A stretch of DNA of 64,000 nucleotides from Candidatus Rubrivivax defluviihabitans. GTDB taxonomy: Bacteria > Pseudomonadota > Gammaproteobacteria > Burkholderiales > Burkholderiaceae_C. Positions within the stretch are counted from its first letter, which is position 1, and every line of letters begins with the position of its first letter. The notes beneath the pieces were generated by a model that ran no database searches, was not told the origin of the DNA, and saw only the letters and a program-made list of their open reading frames with translations. The stretch spans positions 434,001 through 498,000 of the forward strand of contig JADJMW010000002.1 of assembly GCA_016709385.1 (NCBI GenBank), in the 5' to 3' direction. Made by a program: the position numbers and the translations under genes. Shown here piece after piece: positions 26,104 to 37,672 of the stretch.

Positions 26104-26142
26104 GGCACCCAGTCTAAAGGCCCCGCCCCTAGAATGCGAGCC

Positions 26143-26272
26143 TTCCCGAGGAGCGTTGCAACGGCCCCGACCGACCCAGGTCGCGCCGCCAGGCTCGGGG
26201 CGCATGCCAAGCCTGTCGCCTGGCCCCGCAACGGCGCTCACCCACTTCTGTCCTGACCTGGGTGACCGCCGC
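26143..26272 (+). promoter_or_regulatory. SAH (S-adenosylhomocysteine) riboswitch controlling metH
   Basis: The stretch from 26145 (CCCGAGGAGCG) to 26240 (CAACGGCGCTCA) carries the conserved core of the SAH aptamer, including GCCAGGCTCGGG at 26188-26199. P1: CCCGAG (26145-26150) pairs with CTCGGG (26194-26199). The long-range helix joins GAGCG (26151-26155) to CGCTC (26235-26239). TAGAAT at 26130-26135 is a good -10 box, placing the transcript start near the aptamer start. TCACCCA (26238-26244) is exactly complementary to TGGGTGA (26259-26265), the only plausible ribosome-binding region before the ATG at 26273. So ligand binding, which closes GAGCG/CGCTC, should free the ribosome-binding site (ON switch). 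SAH riboswitches are known to raise expression of SAH recycling genes. Confidence 0.93.
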
Positions 26273-29008
<2,736 letters not shown>

Positions 29009-29063
29009 TTCCTCATCGTCGAAACGCAGGGGCCGCACTCCGGCCCTGCCGGAATGGAGAGCC

Positions 29064-29414
29064 ATGAGCATCGAACCCCCCGCCGGGATGAACGAACGAG
29101 CTGACGAGCCCACGCGCAGCGAACTGGACGCTTCGACCGGTGCCCTCATCGTCGAGTTCGGATCCCGCTCGTGCGGGCACTGCCGCGCGGCGCAGCCCTT
29201 GATTGCCGACGCCCTGGCCGCACACCCCGACGTGCGCCGCCTCCAGGTCGAGGACGGGCGCGGCCGGCGGCTGGGCCGCTCGTACGGCGTCAAGCTGTGG
29301 CCGACGCTGGTCTTCCTGCGCGACGGCCGCGAAATCGCGCGGCTGGTGCGCCCGGCCGGAACGCCGGACATCGCACGCGCCCTGTCGGCGATCGACCCAG
29401 CGCCGGCGGCCTGA
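29064..29414 (+). CDS. Thioredoxin-family protein
   Basis: 116 aa with a single thioredoxin fold. Strand ALIVEFGSRSCGHC carries the dithiol CGHC, and the cis-proline block is KLWPTLVFLRDG. No signal peptide, so cytoplasmic. CGHC is the active site seen in PDI-like and some bacterial thioredoxins rather than the CGPC of TrxA. GGAG lies upstream of the ATG. It lies between metH and rep; its partner is unknown. Confidence 0.82.
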   Translation: MSIEPPAGMNERADEPTRSELDASTGALIVEFGSRSCGHCRAAQPLIADALAAHPDVRRLQVEDGRGRRLGRSYGVKLWPTLVFLRDGREIARLVRPAGTPDIARALSAIDPAPAA

Positions 29415-29464
29415 TCGCGGGCGGACCAGGCCGGTCTTCCCGACGGCTATGATCCGCGCCCCTC

Positions 29465-31515
29465 ATGAACGCCTCCGCGGTCTCGCTCAACCCCAGGCAG
29501 GACGAAGCCGTCCACCACCTCGCCGGGCCCTGCCTGGTGCTGGCCGGCGCCGGCTCGGGCAAGACGCGTGTCATCGTGCACAAGATCGCCCGACTGCTGC
29601 AGGCCGGGCTGGAGCCAGGCAGATCGCGGCCATCACCTTCACCAACAAGGCAGCGCAGGAGATGCGCGAGCGTGCCAAGGCGCTGGTCGGGCCGCGCGCT
29701 GCCAAGGACCTGGCGGTGAGTACCTTCCACAGCCTGGGCGTGCGCCTGCTGCGCAGCGACGGCACGCGCATCGGGCTAAAGGAGAATTTCTCCATCCTCG
29801 ACAGCGACGACGTGCTGGGGGTGCTACGCGACTGCGGCGGCAATACCGACAACGCTTTGGCGCGGCGCTGGCAATGGGCCATCAGCCTGTGGAAGAACCA
29901 GGGGCTGGACGCCGACGCCGCGGAAAGCCTGGCGGCCGACGACGACGAGCGCGTCGCCGCGCGCATCATGCGGCGCTACGAGGAACGGCTGGCGGCTTTC
30001 CAGGCGGTCGATTTCGACGACCTGATCGGCCTGCCGCTGAAGCTTCTGCAGCGCGACGACGAGACGCGCGCCAAATGGCAGGCGCAGTTTCGCCATGTGC
30101 TGGTCGACGAGGTGCAGGACACCAATGCCGTGCAGTACGAGCTGCTCAAGGCGCTGGTCGGCGAGCGCGGCATCTTCACCGCCGTGGGCGACGACGACCA
30201 GAGCATCTACGGCTGGCGTGGCGCCACCATCGAGAACCTCAAACGCCTGCCGCAGGACTACCCGCGGCTCAAGCTGATCGCGCTGGAGCAGAACTACCGC
30301 AGCACCGGCCACATCCTGCGCGCCGCCAACGCGGTGATCGCGAACAACCCGAAGCTCTTCGAGAAGAAGCTGTGGAGCGAATTCGGCGACGGCGATCCCG
30401 TCAAGCTGGTCGAATGCGACGGCGAGGAACACGAGGCCGAGCGCGCGGTGGCGCGCATCCAGGCGCTGCGTTCGGCCGGTGGCGTGAAGTTCGGCGACTG
30501 TGCCGTGCTCTACCGCGCCAACCACCAGGCGCGCGTCTTCGAGCAGAAGCTGCGCGCGGCGCAGATCCCGTACAAGGTGTCGGGCGGGCAGAGCTACTTC
30601 GACCGCGCCGAGATCAAGGACCTGTGCGCCTGGCTGCGCCTGCTGGTCAACCCCGACGACGACCCGGCCTTCCTGCGCGCGGTCACCACGCCCAAGCGCG
30701 GCATCGGCCACCAGACGCTGGCCACGCTGGGCGAGTTCGCGTCGAAGTGGAAGACGAGCCTGTTCGAGGCACTCTTTTCACCCAGCCTGGCCAGCGTGCT
30801 CAAGGGCAAGGCGATCGACGCCCTGCACGAATTCGGCCGCGAAGTGAACGAGCTGGAGCAGCGTGCCCGCCAGACGACGGGCAGCGAAGATGCCAAGGCT
30901 CTGCTGCTGGGTTGGTTGAAGGCCATCGGCTACGAGCAGCACCTGTTCGACGGCGAGGCCAGCGAAAAGCTGGCCGCCGCGCGCTGGAGCAACGTGCTCG
31001 ATTTCGTCGACTGGATCGCCAAACGCTGCGGCGGCGAGATCACGACCGACGGCGGCGCCACGTTCGAAAGCGAAAGGGCCAGCGTGCTGCAGGTGGCGCA
31101 GACCATCAGCGTCATCATCAGCCTGGCCGAGCGCGGTGACGAGCAGGACGTGGTGACGCTGTCCACGCTGCACGCCGCCAAGGGGCTGGAGTGGCCGCAC
31201 GTCACGCTGGCCGGTGTCAACGAAGGGCTGCTGCCGTTCCAGAGCGGCAGCGAGGTCGCCGAGCCGATGACGCCCGAGCGGCTGCAGGAAGAGCGCCGGC
31301 TCATGTACGTAGGCATCACGCGCGCCCAGCGCACGCTGGCGGTGAGCACGCTGCGGCGGCGCAAGAAGGGCCGCGGGTCGGTGGCCGCCGTGCCCAGCCG
31401 CTTCATCAAGGAGATGAAGCTGGACGAAGGCGTGGTCAAGGAAGACCCGCGCGCGCGGCTCAAGGCCTTGCGCGACGCGATGGCGGCACGGGTGGTGCCC
31501 GTGCCTGCACCCTGA
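29465..31515 (+). CDS. rep: ATP-dependent DNA helicase Rep, interrupted by one frameshift
   Basis: Superfamily-1 3'-5' helicase of the UvrD/Rep family, used at stalled forks. It starts at the ATG at 29465 (MNASAVSLNPRQDEAV) with Walker A AGAGSGKT. At about 29617-29621 the frame shifts: CCAGGCAGATC should probably be CCAGGCCAGATC, giving the conserved GQIAAITFTNKAAQEMRERA. From there the second frame runs uninterrupted to the stop: DEVQDTN (Walker B), VGDDDQSIYGWRGA, LEQNYRST, TLHAAKGLEW and VGITRAQ. Total about 683 aa, normal for Rep. A one-base deletion with everything else intact suggests a consensus error; a real frameshift would inactivate the gene. Confidence 0.88.
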
Positions 31516-31523
31516 GAGCGGCG

Positions 31524-32180
31524 ATGGCAGCACCCTGGCGCACCCCCTGGCTGGCATCGGCGCTCGTGCTTTGTGCCGCGCTGGCCATCGCCTCGGCACC
31601 CTGGGCGCTGTCGATGCCGGTGCTGAATTGGATCTTCAAGCCGCTGGCCACGCTGGTCGTGATCGCCCACGCCTGGCCGCGCGGCCGGGATGCGCCGGGG
31701 GTGCGCCGTTGGGTGCTGGTCGGGCTCGTCTTCTCGCTGGGCGGCGACGTGGCGTTGCTGTGGCCGCAGCAGGGCTTTCTGCCCGGGCTGGTGAGCTTTT
31801 TGCTGGCCCACCTGGCCTACCTGGTGGCCTTCACGCGCGTGCAGCGGCTGGCGGCCTGGCCCCTGGCCTTCGTCGCCTACGCGCTGGTGGCAGGCTTCAT
31901 CCTGTGGCGGCTGTGGCCGGGCGTGCCCGCGGCCTTGCAGATTCCCGTGGTGGCCTACGTGCTGTGCCTGGCCGCGATGGCCGCACAGGCAGCCGTGCTG
32001 TGGCGCCGCGGCGCCGAGCGCGGCGCGCGGCTGGCACTGGGCGGCGCGCTGTTCCTGGCTTCGGATGCGCTGCTGGCGACCAACAAGTTCGCCGGCCCGT
32101 TGCCGCTGGCCAGCCTGTGGATCCTGGGCACCTACTGGTCGGCGCAGTGGTGCATCGCATCGTGGCTGAAACCGCGCTGA
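31524..32180 (+). CDS. YhhN family membrane protein (lysoplasmalogenase-like)
   Basis: 218 aa integral membrane protein with about eight hydrophobic helices. The YhhN/TMEM86 pattern is recognisable: KPLATLVVIAHAW, LVFSLGGDVALLW, FLLAHLAYLVAF, and ALFLASDALLATN near the C-terminus with conserved Asp residues thought to be catalytic. Eukaryotic relatives hydrolyse lysoplasmalogens; bacterial function is less clear. It starts 9 nt after the rep stop. Confidence 0.85.
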   Translation: MAAPWRTPWLASALVLCAALAIASAPWALSMPVLNWIFKPLATLVVIAHAWPRGRDAPGVRRWVLVGLVFSLGGDVALLWPQQGFLPGLVSFLLAHLAYLVAFTRVQRLAAWPLAFVAYALVAGFILWRLWPGVPAALQIPVVAYVLCLAAMAAQAAVLWRRGAERGARLALGGALFLASDALLATNKFAGPLPLASLWILGTYWSAQWCIASWLKPR

Positions 32181-32208
32181 AAGCGTCGCGGGCCGCAGCG
32201 GCCGGCGC

Positions 32209-33186
32209 TCACATGCCCTTGAACAACCCGGTGTAGCTGCGGCTCACCTCGAGCTTCTCGGGGTGGCCCTTCACGCTGACGATCTGGCGGCCGCGGAAGT
32301 CGCGCACGACGCCGGCGATGGCCTTCACGTTGACCAGCGTGCTGCGGTGGATCTGCCAGAACAGCCGCGGGTCGATCTCGTCGACCAGCTCCTTGATCGG
32401 CTTCCTGATCAGCGCCTCCACCTGTGCAGTCTGCACCCGCGTGTATTTCTCGTCGCTGATGAAGAACAGCACGTCCTCGACCGGAATCATCTGGATCGCC
32501 TGGCCCACCGTGGCCTGGATCCACTGCAGGTATTGCGGTGCGCCACCGGGGTTCAGCCGCGCTGCCAGCTGGTGCAGCAACTGCTGCAGATGCGGGCCCG
32601 GCGGCGCCTCGGCACCGCCGTGGCGCGCCGCCAGCCGCTGCCGGATGCGGTCCACGGTGACCTGCAGGCGCTCGCGCTCGGCGGGCTTGAGCACGTAGTC
32701 GGCCACGCCTTGCTCGAAGGCCTCCACCGCGTACTGGTCGTAGGCGGTGATGAAGACGATCTCGGGCGGCAGGTCACTGTCGTCGCTGTCCTTGTCGCCG
32801 TCGTGACCGGCACGCGGCGGCAGTTGCGCGATCTGCCGCGCCGCTTCCACGCCGGTGAGGCCGGGCATGCGGATGTCCAGGAAGACGATGTCCGGGCGGT
32901 GTTCATCCACCAGCTGCACCGCCTCCAGGCCGTTGCGGGCCTCGGCCACGATGCGCAGTTCGGGCCAGACTTCGACCAGCCGCGCACGCAACTGCTCGCG
33001 CATCAGGCGCTCGTCGTCGGCGAGCACGGCGGTCGGTGCCGGTGCGGCCGACGCGGCCGAAACCGGGCCCATGGCGGCGGGCCGGGGGGCTGCTTCGGGT
33101 GCGTCGGCATTCATTGGGTGCATCGTACCGGCGGGCGGCGCCGCAGCCCGCTCCTGCGGGAAGGCATGGAGGTCGTCGTCGATCAT
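32209..33186 (-). CDS. LytTR-family response regulator
   Basis: 325 aa DNA-binding response regulator. An N-terminal receiver domain (TAVLADDERLMREQL, phosphoacceptor Asp in DIVFLDIRMPGLTG, then ITAYDQYAVEAF and VLKPAERERL) carries an Asp/Ser-rich insertion (GDKDSDDSDLPP) before the fourth strand. A C-terminal LytTR domain follows (EDVLFFISDEKYTRV, LFWQIHRSTLVNV). The ATG overlaps the kinase stop as ATGA (33183-33186), so translation is coupled; an internal Met about 25 codons in is an alternative. It would be phosphorylated by the kinase encoded just upstream. Targets unknown. Confidence 0.9.
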   Translation of the reverse strand: MIDDDLHAFPQERAAAPPAGTMHPMNADAPEAAPRPAAMGPVSAASAAPAPTAVLADDERLMREQLRARLVEVWPELRIVAEARNGLEAVQLVDEHRPDIVFLDIRMPGLTGVEAARQIAQLPPRAGHDGDKDSDDSDLPPEIVFITAYDQYAVEAFEQGVADYVLKPAERERLQVTVDRIRQRLAARHGGAEAPPGPHLQQLLHQLAARLNPGGAPQYLQWIQATVGQAIQMIPVEDVLFFISDEKYTRVQTAQVEALIRKPIKELVDEIDPRLFWQIHRSTLVNVKAIAGVVRDFRGRQIVSVKGHPEKLEVSRSYTGLFKGM

Positions 33187-34631
33187 GCCATGGTGCCCTC
33201 CACGGTCTTGTAGGGCACGGTGACGGTGACCACCGTCCCGCTGGGCCGGTTCTCGGCCACGGTCAGCATCGCCTTGGGGCCGTACAGCAGCTGCAGCCGC
33301 TCGCGAATATTGGCCAGCCCCACGCCCGTGCCCGCGGTGGCCGCCTTGCCGAAGCCCAGGCCGGTGTCGGCCACCGTCACCTGCAGCTTGCCGTGCACGA
33401 TCTCGGCCGCCACGCGCAGGTGGCCGCCTTCGGGCTTGGGCTCCAGGCCGTGCTTGATGGCGTTCTCCACCAGGCTCTGGATCATCATGGGCGGGAACTC
33501 GGCCGACAGCAGGCCTTCGGGCACCGCGATCTCGGTCGTCAGCCGTTCCTCCATGCGCACCTTCAGGATCTCCAGGTAGGGCCGGATCACCGCCAGCTCG
33601 CGCCCCAGGTCGCGCACGCCGCCGTCGTTGGCCTCGCGCATGGTCGGCATGCTGGCGCGCAGCAGGGCGATCAGGTTCTTCTGCATCGCGCTGGCGCGTG
33701 CCGGGTCGGTCTCGATCAGGTGGTCGATCGAGGCCAGCGTGTTGAACAGGAAGTGCGGCTCCACCTGCGCCTGCATGGCCGCCATGCGCGCCTCGACCAC
33801 CTGGCGCTTCAGCGACTCGGCCTCGGCCGTGGCCGAAGCCTTCTTGGCCTGCACCTCGGCCTGCAGCCGGCCCTTGTAGGTGAATTTCAGGATCGCCGAG
33901 GCCACGATGAACAGGAAGGTGAACTGCATCATCACGTCGCCGATGCCGACGCGCGTGGTGCGCTTGCGCGGGCGCGGCTCGTCGTTCAGCGCCTCGGCGA
34001 TGGCGCGCTGGGCCTCTTCGCGCGCCTCGGCGGCGTCGCGCGCGGCCTGCGCGGCGTCTTCGCGCGCCTCGCGCAACGACTGTTCCACTTCGCGCTGGGC
34101 CTCGGCCAGCGCCTCGCGCGCCGCCTGCGACACCTCGCCCGGCGGCAACTGGATGCTCAGGCCGCGCGCGGCGGCCGAGGCGGCGGCTTCGGCGGCCTGG
34201 CGCGCCTGCCCGGCGGCGGCTTCGGCCGCCGAAGCCGCCGAGGCTGCCGGCGCCGCGCGCTCGCTGCGCGGCGTGATGCGGATGCCGTCCTTGCCGATGC
34301 TGATGTCGACGCCGTCGTCGGCGCCGCCCTGGGCCGGTGCGCCGGGCGCCTTCGGTGGCCGCGGCGCCGCGGCGGGCCGGGTTGGCGCCGGCGGCAGCAC
34401 CAGCACCCGCGGCCGCTCGGTCTTCACCTCTTCGGTGAAGGTCCAGGTGAAGGGCGGCAGGTCGTGCAGGATGCCCACCACGATGAGCAAGAAGACCGCC
34501 AGCACGATGAACCGCTTCCAGCTGATGCCGACCAGCCAGCTGCCGTAGGCGTGGTAGCCGCGCACGGCGGCCGCCGAGAAGCGCTGCCATCGGCTCGACC
34601 CGTCGGTGGCGGCAGGGGCCTGGGCGTTCAT
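33183..34631 (-). CDS. LytS-type sensor histidine kinase with helical extracytoplasmic domain
   Basis: 482 aa from the ATG at 34631 (a TTG lies three codons earlier). A TM helix (RFIVLAVFLLIVVGIL) and a second near residue 250 (MMQFTFLFIVASAILKF) enclose about 180 residues outside the cytoplasm: Pro-rich, a short DISIGKDGIRITP segment, then a long Ala/Glu/Arg-rich helix likely to be a coiled coil. The cytoplasmic part is a His_kinase (LytS) domain with the phospho-site in EPHFLFNTLASIDHLI and an ATPase domain (NAIKHGL, DTGLGFG, GTGVGLANIRERL). Operon with the LytTR regulator. Confidence 0.88.
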   Translation of the reverse strand: MNAQAPAATDGSSRWQRFSAAAVRGYHAYGSWLVGISWKRFIVLAVFLLIVVGILHDLPPFTWTFTEEVKTERPRVLVLPPAPTRPAAAPRPPKAPGAPAQGGADDGVDISIGKDGIRITPRSERAAPAASAASAAEAAAGQARQAAEAAASAAARGLSIQLPPGEVSQAAREALAEAQREVEQSLREAREDAAQAARDAAEAREEAQRAIAEALNDEPRPRKRTTRVGIGDVMMQFTFLFIVASAILKFTYKGRLQAEVQAKKASATAEAESLKRQVVEARMAAMQAQVEPHFLFNTLASIDHLIETDPARASAMQKNLIALLRASMPTMREANDGGVRDLGRELAVIRPYLEILKVRMEERLTTEIAVPEGLLSAEFPPMMIQSLVENAIKHGLEPKPEGGHLRVAAEIVHGKLQVTVADTGLGFGKAATAGTGVGLANIRERLQLLYGPKAMLTVAENRPSGTVVTVTVPYKTVEGTMA

Positions 34632-34958
34632 GGGCGGCAAAGCGGCTGGCAGGGCAAAAATGTCGGGCAGGGCTGCATGTCGTGCACTTTACCCAGCCCC
34701 TGGCGCGCTGCCAGCGTGGTGCGACGCGCCGCCACGCCTGCGCGATAGCCTGCCGCCAGCGCAGACAGGCCGCGGCCGGCCCGTGCGCGTGGGCGGGTGA
34801 TCGGCGCACCGCCCAGGCTGGCCGTCGGCCGCAAACCGTCGCCGTCCCCCCTTCGGGGTGTGTGCCCTGCGGGTCATTCTGCTGGCCGGCAGCGCCTGCC
34901 GTCGGTTACCCTTACGGGTTCAACCAGACAGCCGGCCCGCCGGGCCCACACACACATC
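34632..34958. other. Divergent intergenic region, nothing recognised
   Basis: 327 bp between the divergent kinase and acyl-CoA ligase genes. No convincing coding frame, RNA gene or repeat. It must hold promoters for both, but no clear -35/-10 pair stands out. A small imperfect hairpin (CCC-TTAC-GGG with flanking GGTT/AACC, 34904-34925) lies about 35 nt before the ligase start. Confidence 0.4.
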
Positions 34959-36653
34959 ATGGCCACGACCGCTTCCCCCGACACGCTGGCGTTGCAGCGC
35001 CTGTACCACTGGGAGTCCACCGCGCCCGACCGCGTGGCGCTGACGCAGCCGCTGGGCGGCGGTGCCGTGCGCGACTACACCTGGCGCGAAGTCATGGACC
35101 AGACGCGCCGCATGGCCGCGCACCTGCAGAGCCTGGGGCTGAAGCCCGGCGACAAGGTGGCGCTGCTGTCGAAGAACACCGCGCACTGGCTGATGAGCGA
35201 CTTCGCCATCTGGATGGCGGGCTGCGTCTCGGTGCCGCTGTACCCCACGCTGGCCGCCGGCACCATCCGCCAGATCCTGGAGCACAGCGAATCCAAGCTG
35301 CTGTTCGTGGGCAAGCTCGACGGCTGGGCGGGCATGAAGCCCGGCATCCCGGCTGGCCTGCCCTGTGTCAGCCACCCGCTGGCGCCAGACGACGCGAAGA
35401 AGAGCTACCGCGGCTGGGACGACATCGTCGCCAAGACCGAGCCGCTGAAGGGCAAGCCGGTGCGCGACGCCGGCGACATGTCCACCATCATGTACACCTC
35501 GGGCACCACCGGCGCACCGAAGGGCGTGATGCACACCTTCGGCAATTTCGCCATGGCCGTGCAGCAGGGCCTGAAGCGCATTCCGCTGCGCGAGGACGGC
35601 CGCATGCTGAGCTACCTGCCGTTGTCGCACGTGGTGGAGCGCGCATTGGTCGAACACGGCCAGCTCGCCACCGGCATGCACGTCTATTTCGCCGAAAGCC
35701 TGGACACCTTCGCCGCCGACCTGCAGCGCGCACGGCCCACGGTCTTCTTCAGCGTGCCGCGGCTGTGGGTGAAGTTCCAGCAGGGCGTGCAGACCAAGAT
35801 GCCGCCGAAGAAGATGGACCTCTTTCTCAAGCTGCCCATCCTGAACGGCATCGTGAAGAAGAAGGTGCTGGGGGCGCTGGGCCTGGACCAGTGCATCTTC
35901 GCCGCCGGCGGCGCCGCGCCGATGCCGATCGAGCTGCTGCGCTGGTATGCGCGGCTGGGGCTGCGCGTGGCCGAGGGCTACGGCATGACCGAGAACCTGG
36001 GCGCCACGCACATCACCACCGGCGACCCCGACAGCTTCGGCACCGTGGGCCGTCCCTACGACATGGTGCAGTGCCGCATCGACCCGGCCAACGGCGAGAT
36101 CCAGGCCAAGGCACCGTGGAACATGCTCGGCTACTACAAGGAGCCCGAGATGACGCGCGCCACGCTCGACGCCGACGGCTGGCTGCACACCGGCGACAAG
36201 GGCGCCATCGACGACCGCGGCCACCTGAAGATCACCGGCCGCGTGAAGGACTTGTTCAAGACCAGCAAGGGCAAGTACGTGGCGCCGGCGCCCATCGAGG
36301 ACCGGCTCGTCATGCACAGCTCGGTGGAGGCCTGCTGCGTGACCGGCGCCAACCTGGGCCAGCCGCTGGCGCTGCTGATGCTGAACGTGGACGCCGTGAA
36401 GAAGGTGTCCGACCCCGCCGGCAAGAGCGAGCTCGAGGCCTCGCTGGCGCAGCACCTGAAACACGTGAACGAGGCGCTGGACCCGCACGAGCAGCTCGAC
36501 TGCCTGGTCGTCATGACCGAGGCCTGGACGGTGGACAACGATCTCATCACGCCCACCTTCAAGGTCAAGCGCAACCGCGTCGAGGACTTGTTCGCCAAGA
36601 ACTACGACACCTGGGTGGGCATGCGCAAGAAGGTGATCTGGCACCAGGCCTGA
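34959..36653 (+). CDS. Long-chain acyl-CoA ligase (AMP-forming)
   Basis: 564 aa adenylate-forming enzyme activating a fatty acid with ATP and CoA. The AMP-binding core motif TIMYTSGTTGAPKGV, the adenosine-contact stretch EGYGMTENLGA, and DGWLHTGDKGAIDDRGHLKITGR are intact, and a C-terminal Lys region (FKVKRNRVEDLF) is present. It has the FadD15/long-chain ligase features (AAGGAAPMPIELLRW, FSVPRLWVKFQQGVQ). The following PaaI-type thioesterase gene, 34 nt downstream, would act on acyl-CoA products. Chain-length preference cannot be read. Confidence 0.9.
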   Translation: MATTASPDTLALQRLYHWESTAPDRVALTQPLGGGAVRDYTWREVMDQTRRMAAHLQSLGLKPGDKVALLSKNTAHWLMSDFAIWMAGCVSVPLYPTLAAGTIRQILEHSESKLLFVGKLDGWAGMKPGIPAGLPCVSHPLAPDDAKKSYRGWDDIVAKTEPLKGKPVRDAGDMSTIMYTSGTTGAPKGVMHTFGNFAMAVQQGLKRIPLREDGRMLSYLPLSHVVERALVEHGQLATGMHVYFAESLDTFAADLQRARPTVFFSVPRLWVKFQQGVQTKMPPKKMDLFLKLPILNGIVKKKVLGALGLDQCIFAAGGAAPMPIELLRWYARLGLRVAEGYGMTENLGATHITTGDPDSFGTVGRPYDMVQCRIDPANGEIQAKAPWNMLGYYKEPEMTRATLDADGWLHTGDKGAIDDRGHLKITGRVKDLFKTSKGKYVAPAPIEDRLVMHSSVEACCVTGANLGQPLALLMLNVDAVKKVSDPAGKSELEASLAQHLKHVNEALDPHEQLDCLVVMTEAWTVDNDLITPTFKVKRNRVEDLFAKNYDTWVGMRKKVIWHQA

Positions 36654-36687
36654 GCAGGGCGAGAAAGGCGACTCGATTGCGGCAGGC

Positions 36688-37134
36688 ATGACGGGCGGCC
36701 CCGAGCACGACGTCCCGCCGGGCTACCGGCCGGTGGACGCGGGGGGCGGTTTCATCGCCGCCAACGGGCCGCTGTACCTGCTGCACGAAGGCAAGGCGGT
36801 CAAGGTGGGCTTTCGCGTCGAGCCGCGCCACTGCAACCCGATGGGCGTGTGCCACGGCGGCATGCTGGCCAGCTTCTGCGACATGCTGCTGCCGCTGAGC
36901 GTGCACCGCAAGAGCGCCGAGGTGGGCCAGCGCTTCCTGCCCACCGTGAGCCTGCAGCTCGACTACCTGGCGCCGGTGCCGCTGGGCGCCTGGGTCGAGG
37001 GCGAATGCGAGGTGCTGAAGGTCACGCGCACGATGGTCTTCGCGCAGGGCCTGGTGCGCGCCGACGGCGCGACCGCGGTGCGTTGCAGCGGGGTGTTCAA
37101 GATCGGTCCGAAATTCGGCGACGACGCGCGCTGA
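36688..37134 (+). CDS. PaaI-type hotdog thioesterase
   Basis: 148 aa hotdog-fold protein. The CNPMGVCHGGMLASFCDM helix and preceding strand are the active-site region of PaaI/YbgC-like acyl-CoA thioesterases (HGG and Asp conserved). Later strands (SLQLDYLAPVPLGAWVEGE) complete the sheet. Probably cytoplasmic. Placed right after an acyl-CoA ligase, with which it may share substrates. Confidence 0.83.
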   Translation: MTGGPEHDVPPGYRPVDAGGGFIAANGPLYLLHEGKAVKVGFRVEPRHCNPMGVCHGGMLASFCDMLLPLSVHRKSAEVGQRFLPTVSLQLDYLAPVPLGAWVEGECEVLKVTRTMVFAQGLVRADGATAVRCSGVFKIGPKFGDDAR

Positions 37135-37158
37135 ATCCGCCGCCCGAGCCGCCGGCGC

Positions 37159-37611
37159 TCACGCAAGCCGCTGAAGCCGCCAGGCCGCCCGCGCCGCCGC
37201 CGAAGCCGAAGCGGCCGCTTCCAGGGTCTGCACCATGACGCCGGCGGCGATGGGAATCTCCTCGCTCACCGTCACCCGGTTGACGAAATGCCGCGTCTCG
37301 CCGAAGCAGGTGGTGGGCAGGCCGACCTTCTCTTCGTAGTGCAGCGTCACTCGCTTGCCCATCACGTGCGTCACCTGCTGCGCCACCGCGTCGTCGCGGA
37401 TCGTGAAGAGGAATTTCTCGGGCGTGGTGCCCGGCAGCGACACCAGCGCCAGCTCGCCCTCCCAGGTCTTGCAGATCCAGCCCTTCTTCGAAAGCTTCTG
37501 CACCCAGCCGGCACGCTCGCCCTCGGAGAAGTTCCAGCTCAGCGCGGCCCAGAAATAGAGCGCGGCCAGCGCGAGGACCAGAACCAGGGGCAGGACGACA
37601 CGTTTGAACAT
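37159..37611 (-). CDS. Membrane-anchored hypothetical protein
   Basis: 150 aa. One N-terminal TM helix or signal anchor (VVLPLVLVLALAALYFWAAL) followed by about 115 residues that look extracytoplasmic, with two widely spaced cysteines (GWICKTWEGEL and TTCFGETR) that might form a disulfide. The last 30 residues are Ala-rich. Similar short proteins are common next to unrelated genes in Burkholderiales, but I know no function. It has no catalytic motif. Confidence 0.6.
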   Translation of the reverse strand: MFKRVVLPLVLVLALAALYFWAALSWNFSEGERAGWVQKLSKKGWICKTWEGELALVSLPGTTPEKFLFTIRDDAVAQQVTHVMGKRVTLHYEEKVGLPTTCFGETRHFVNRVTVSEEIPIAAGVMVQTLEAAASASAAARAAWRLQRLA

Positions 37612-37672
37612 GGTGAGCAGGCAGGGGGAAACCCGGCATTATCGGCGCCGACGGGTCCGGCGCCGGCCCGGC

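Noticed and set aside
26048..26272. In-frame N-terminal extension of metH
   Set aside because: It translates the SAH aptamer and lacks any homocysteine-domain sequence.
29203..29464. Upstream part of the frame that continues into rep
   Set aside because: It overlaps the thioredoxin gene in another frame. Rep begins at 29465 and enters this frame only after the deletion near 29620.
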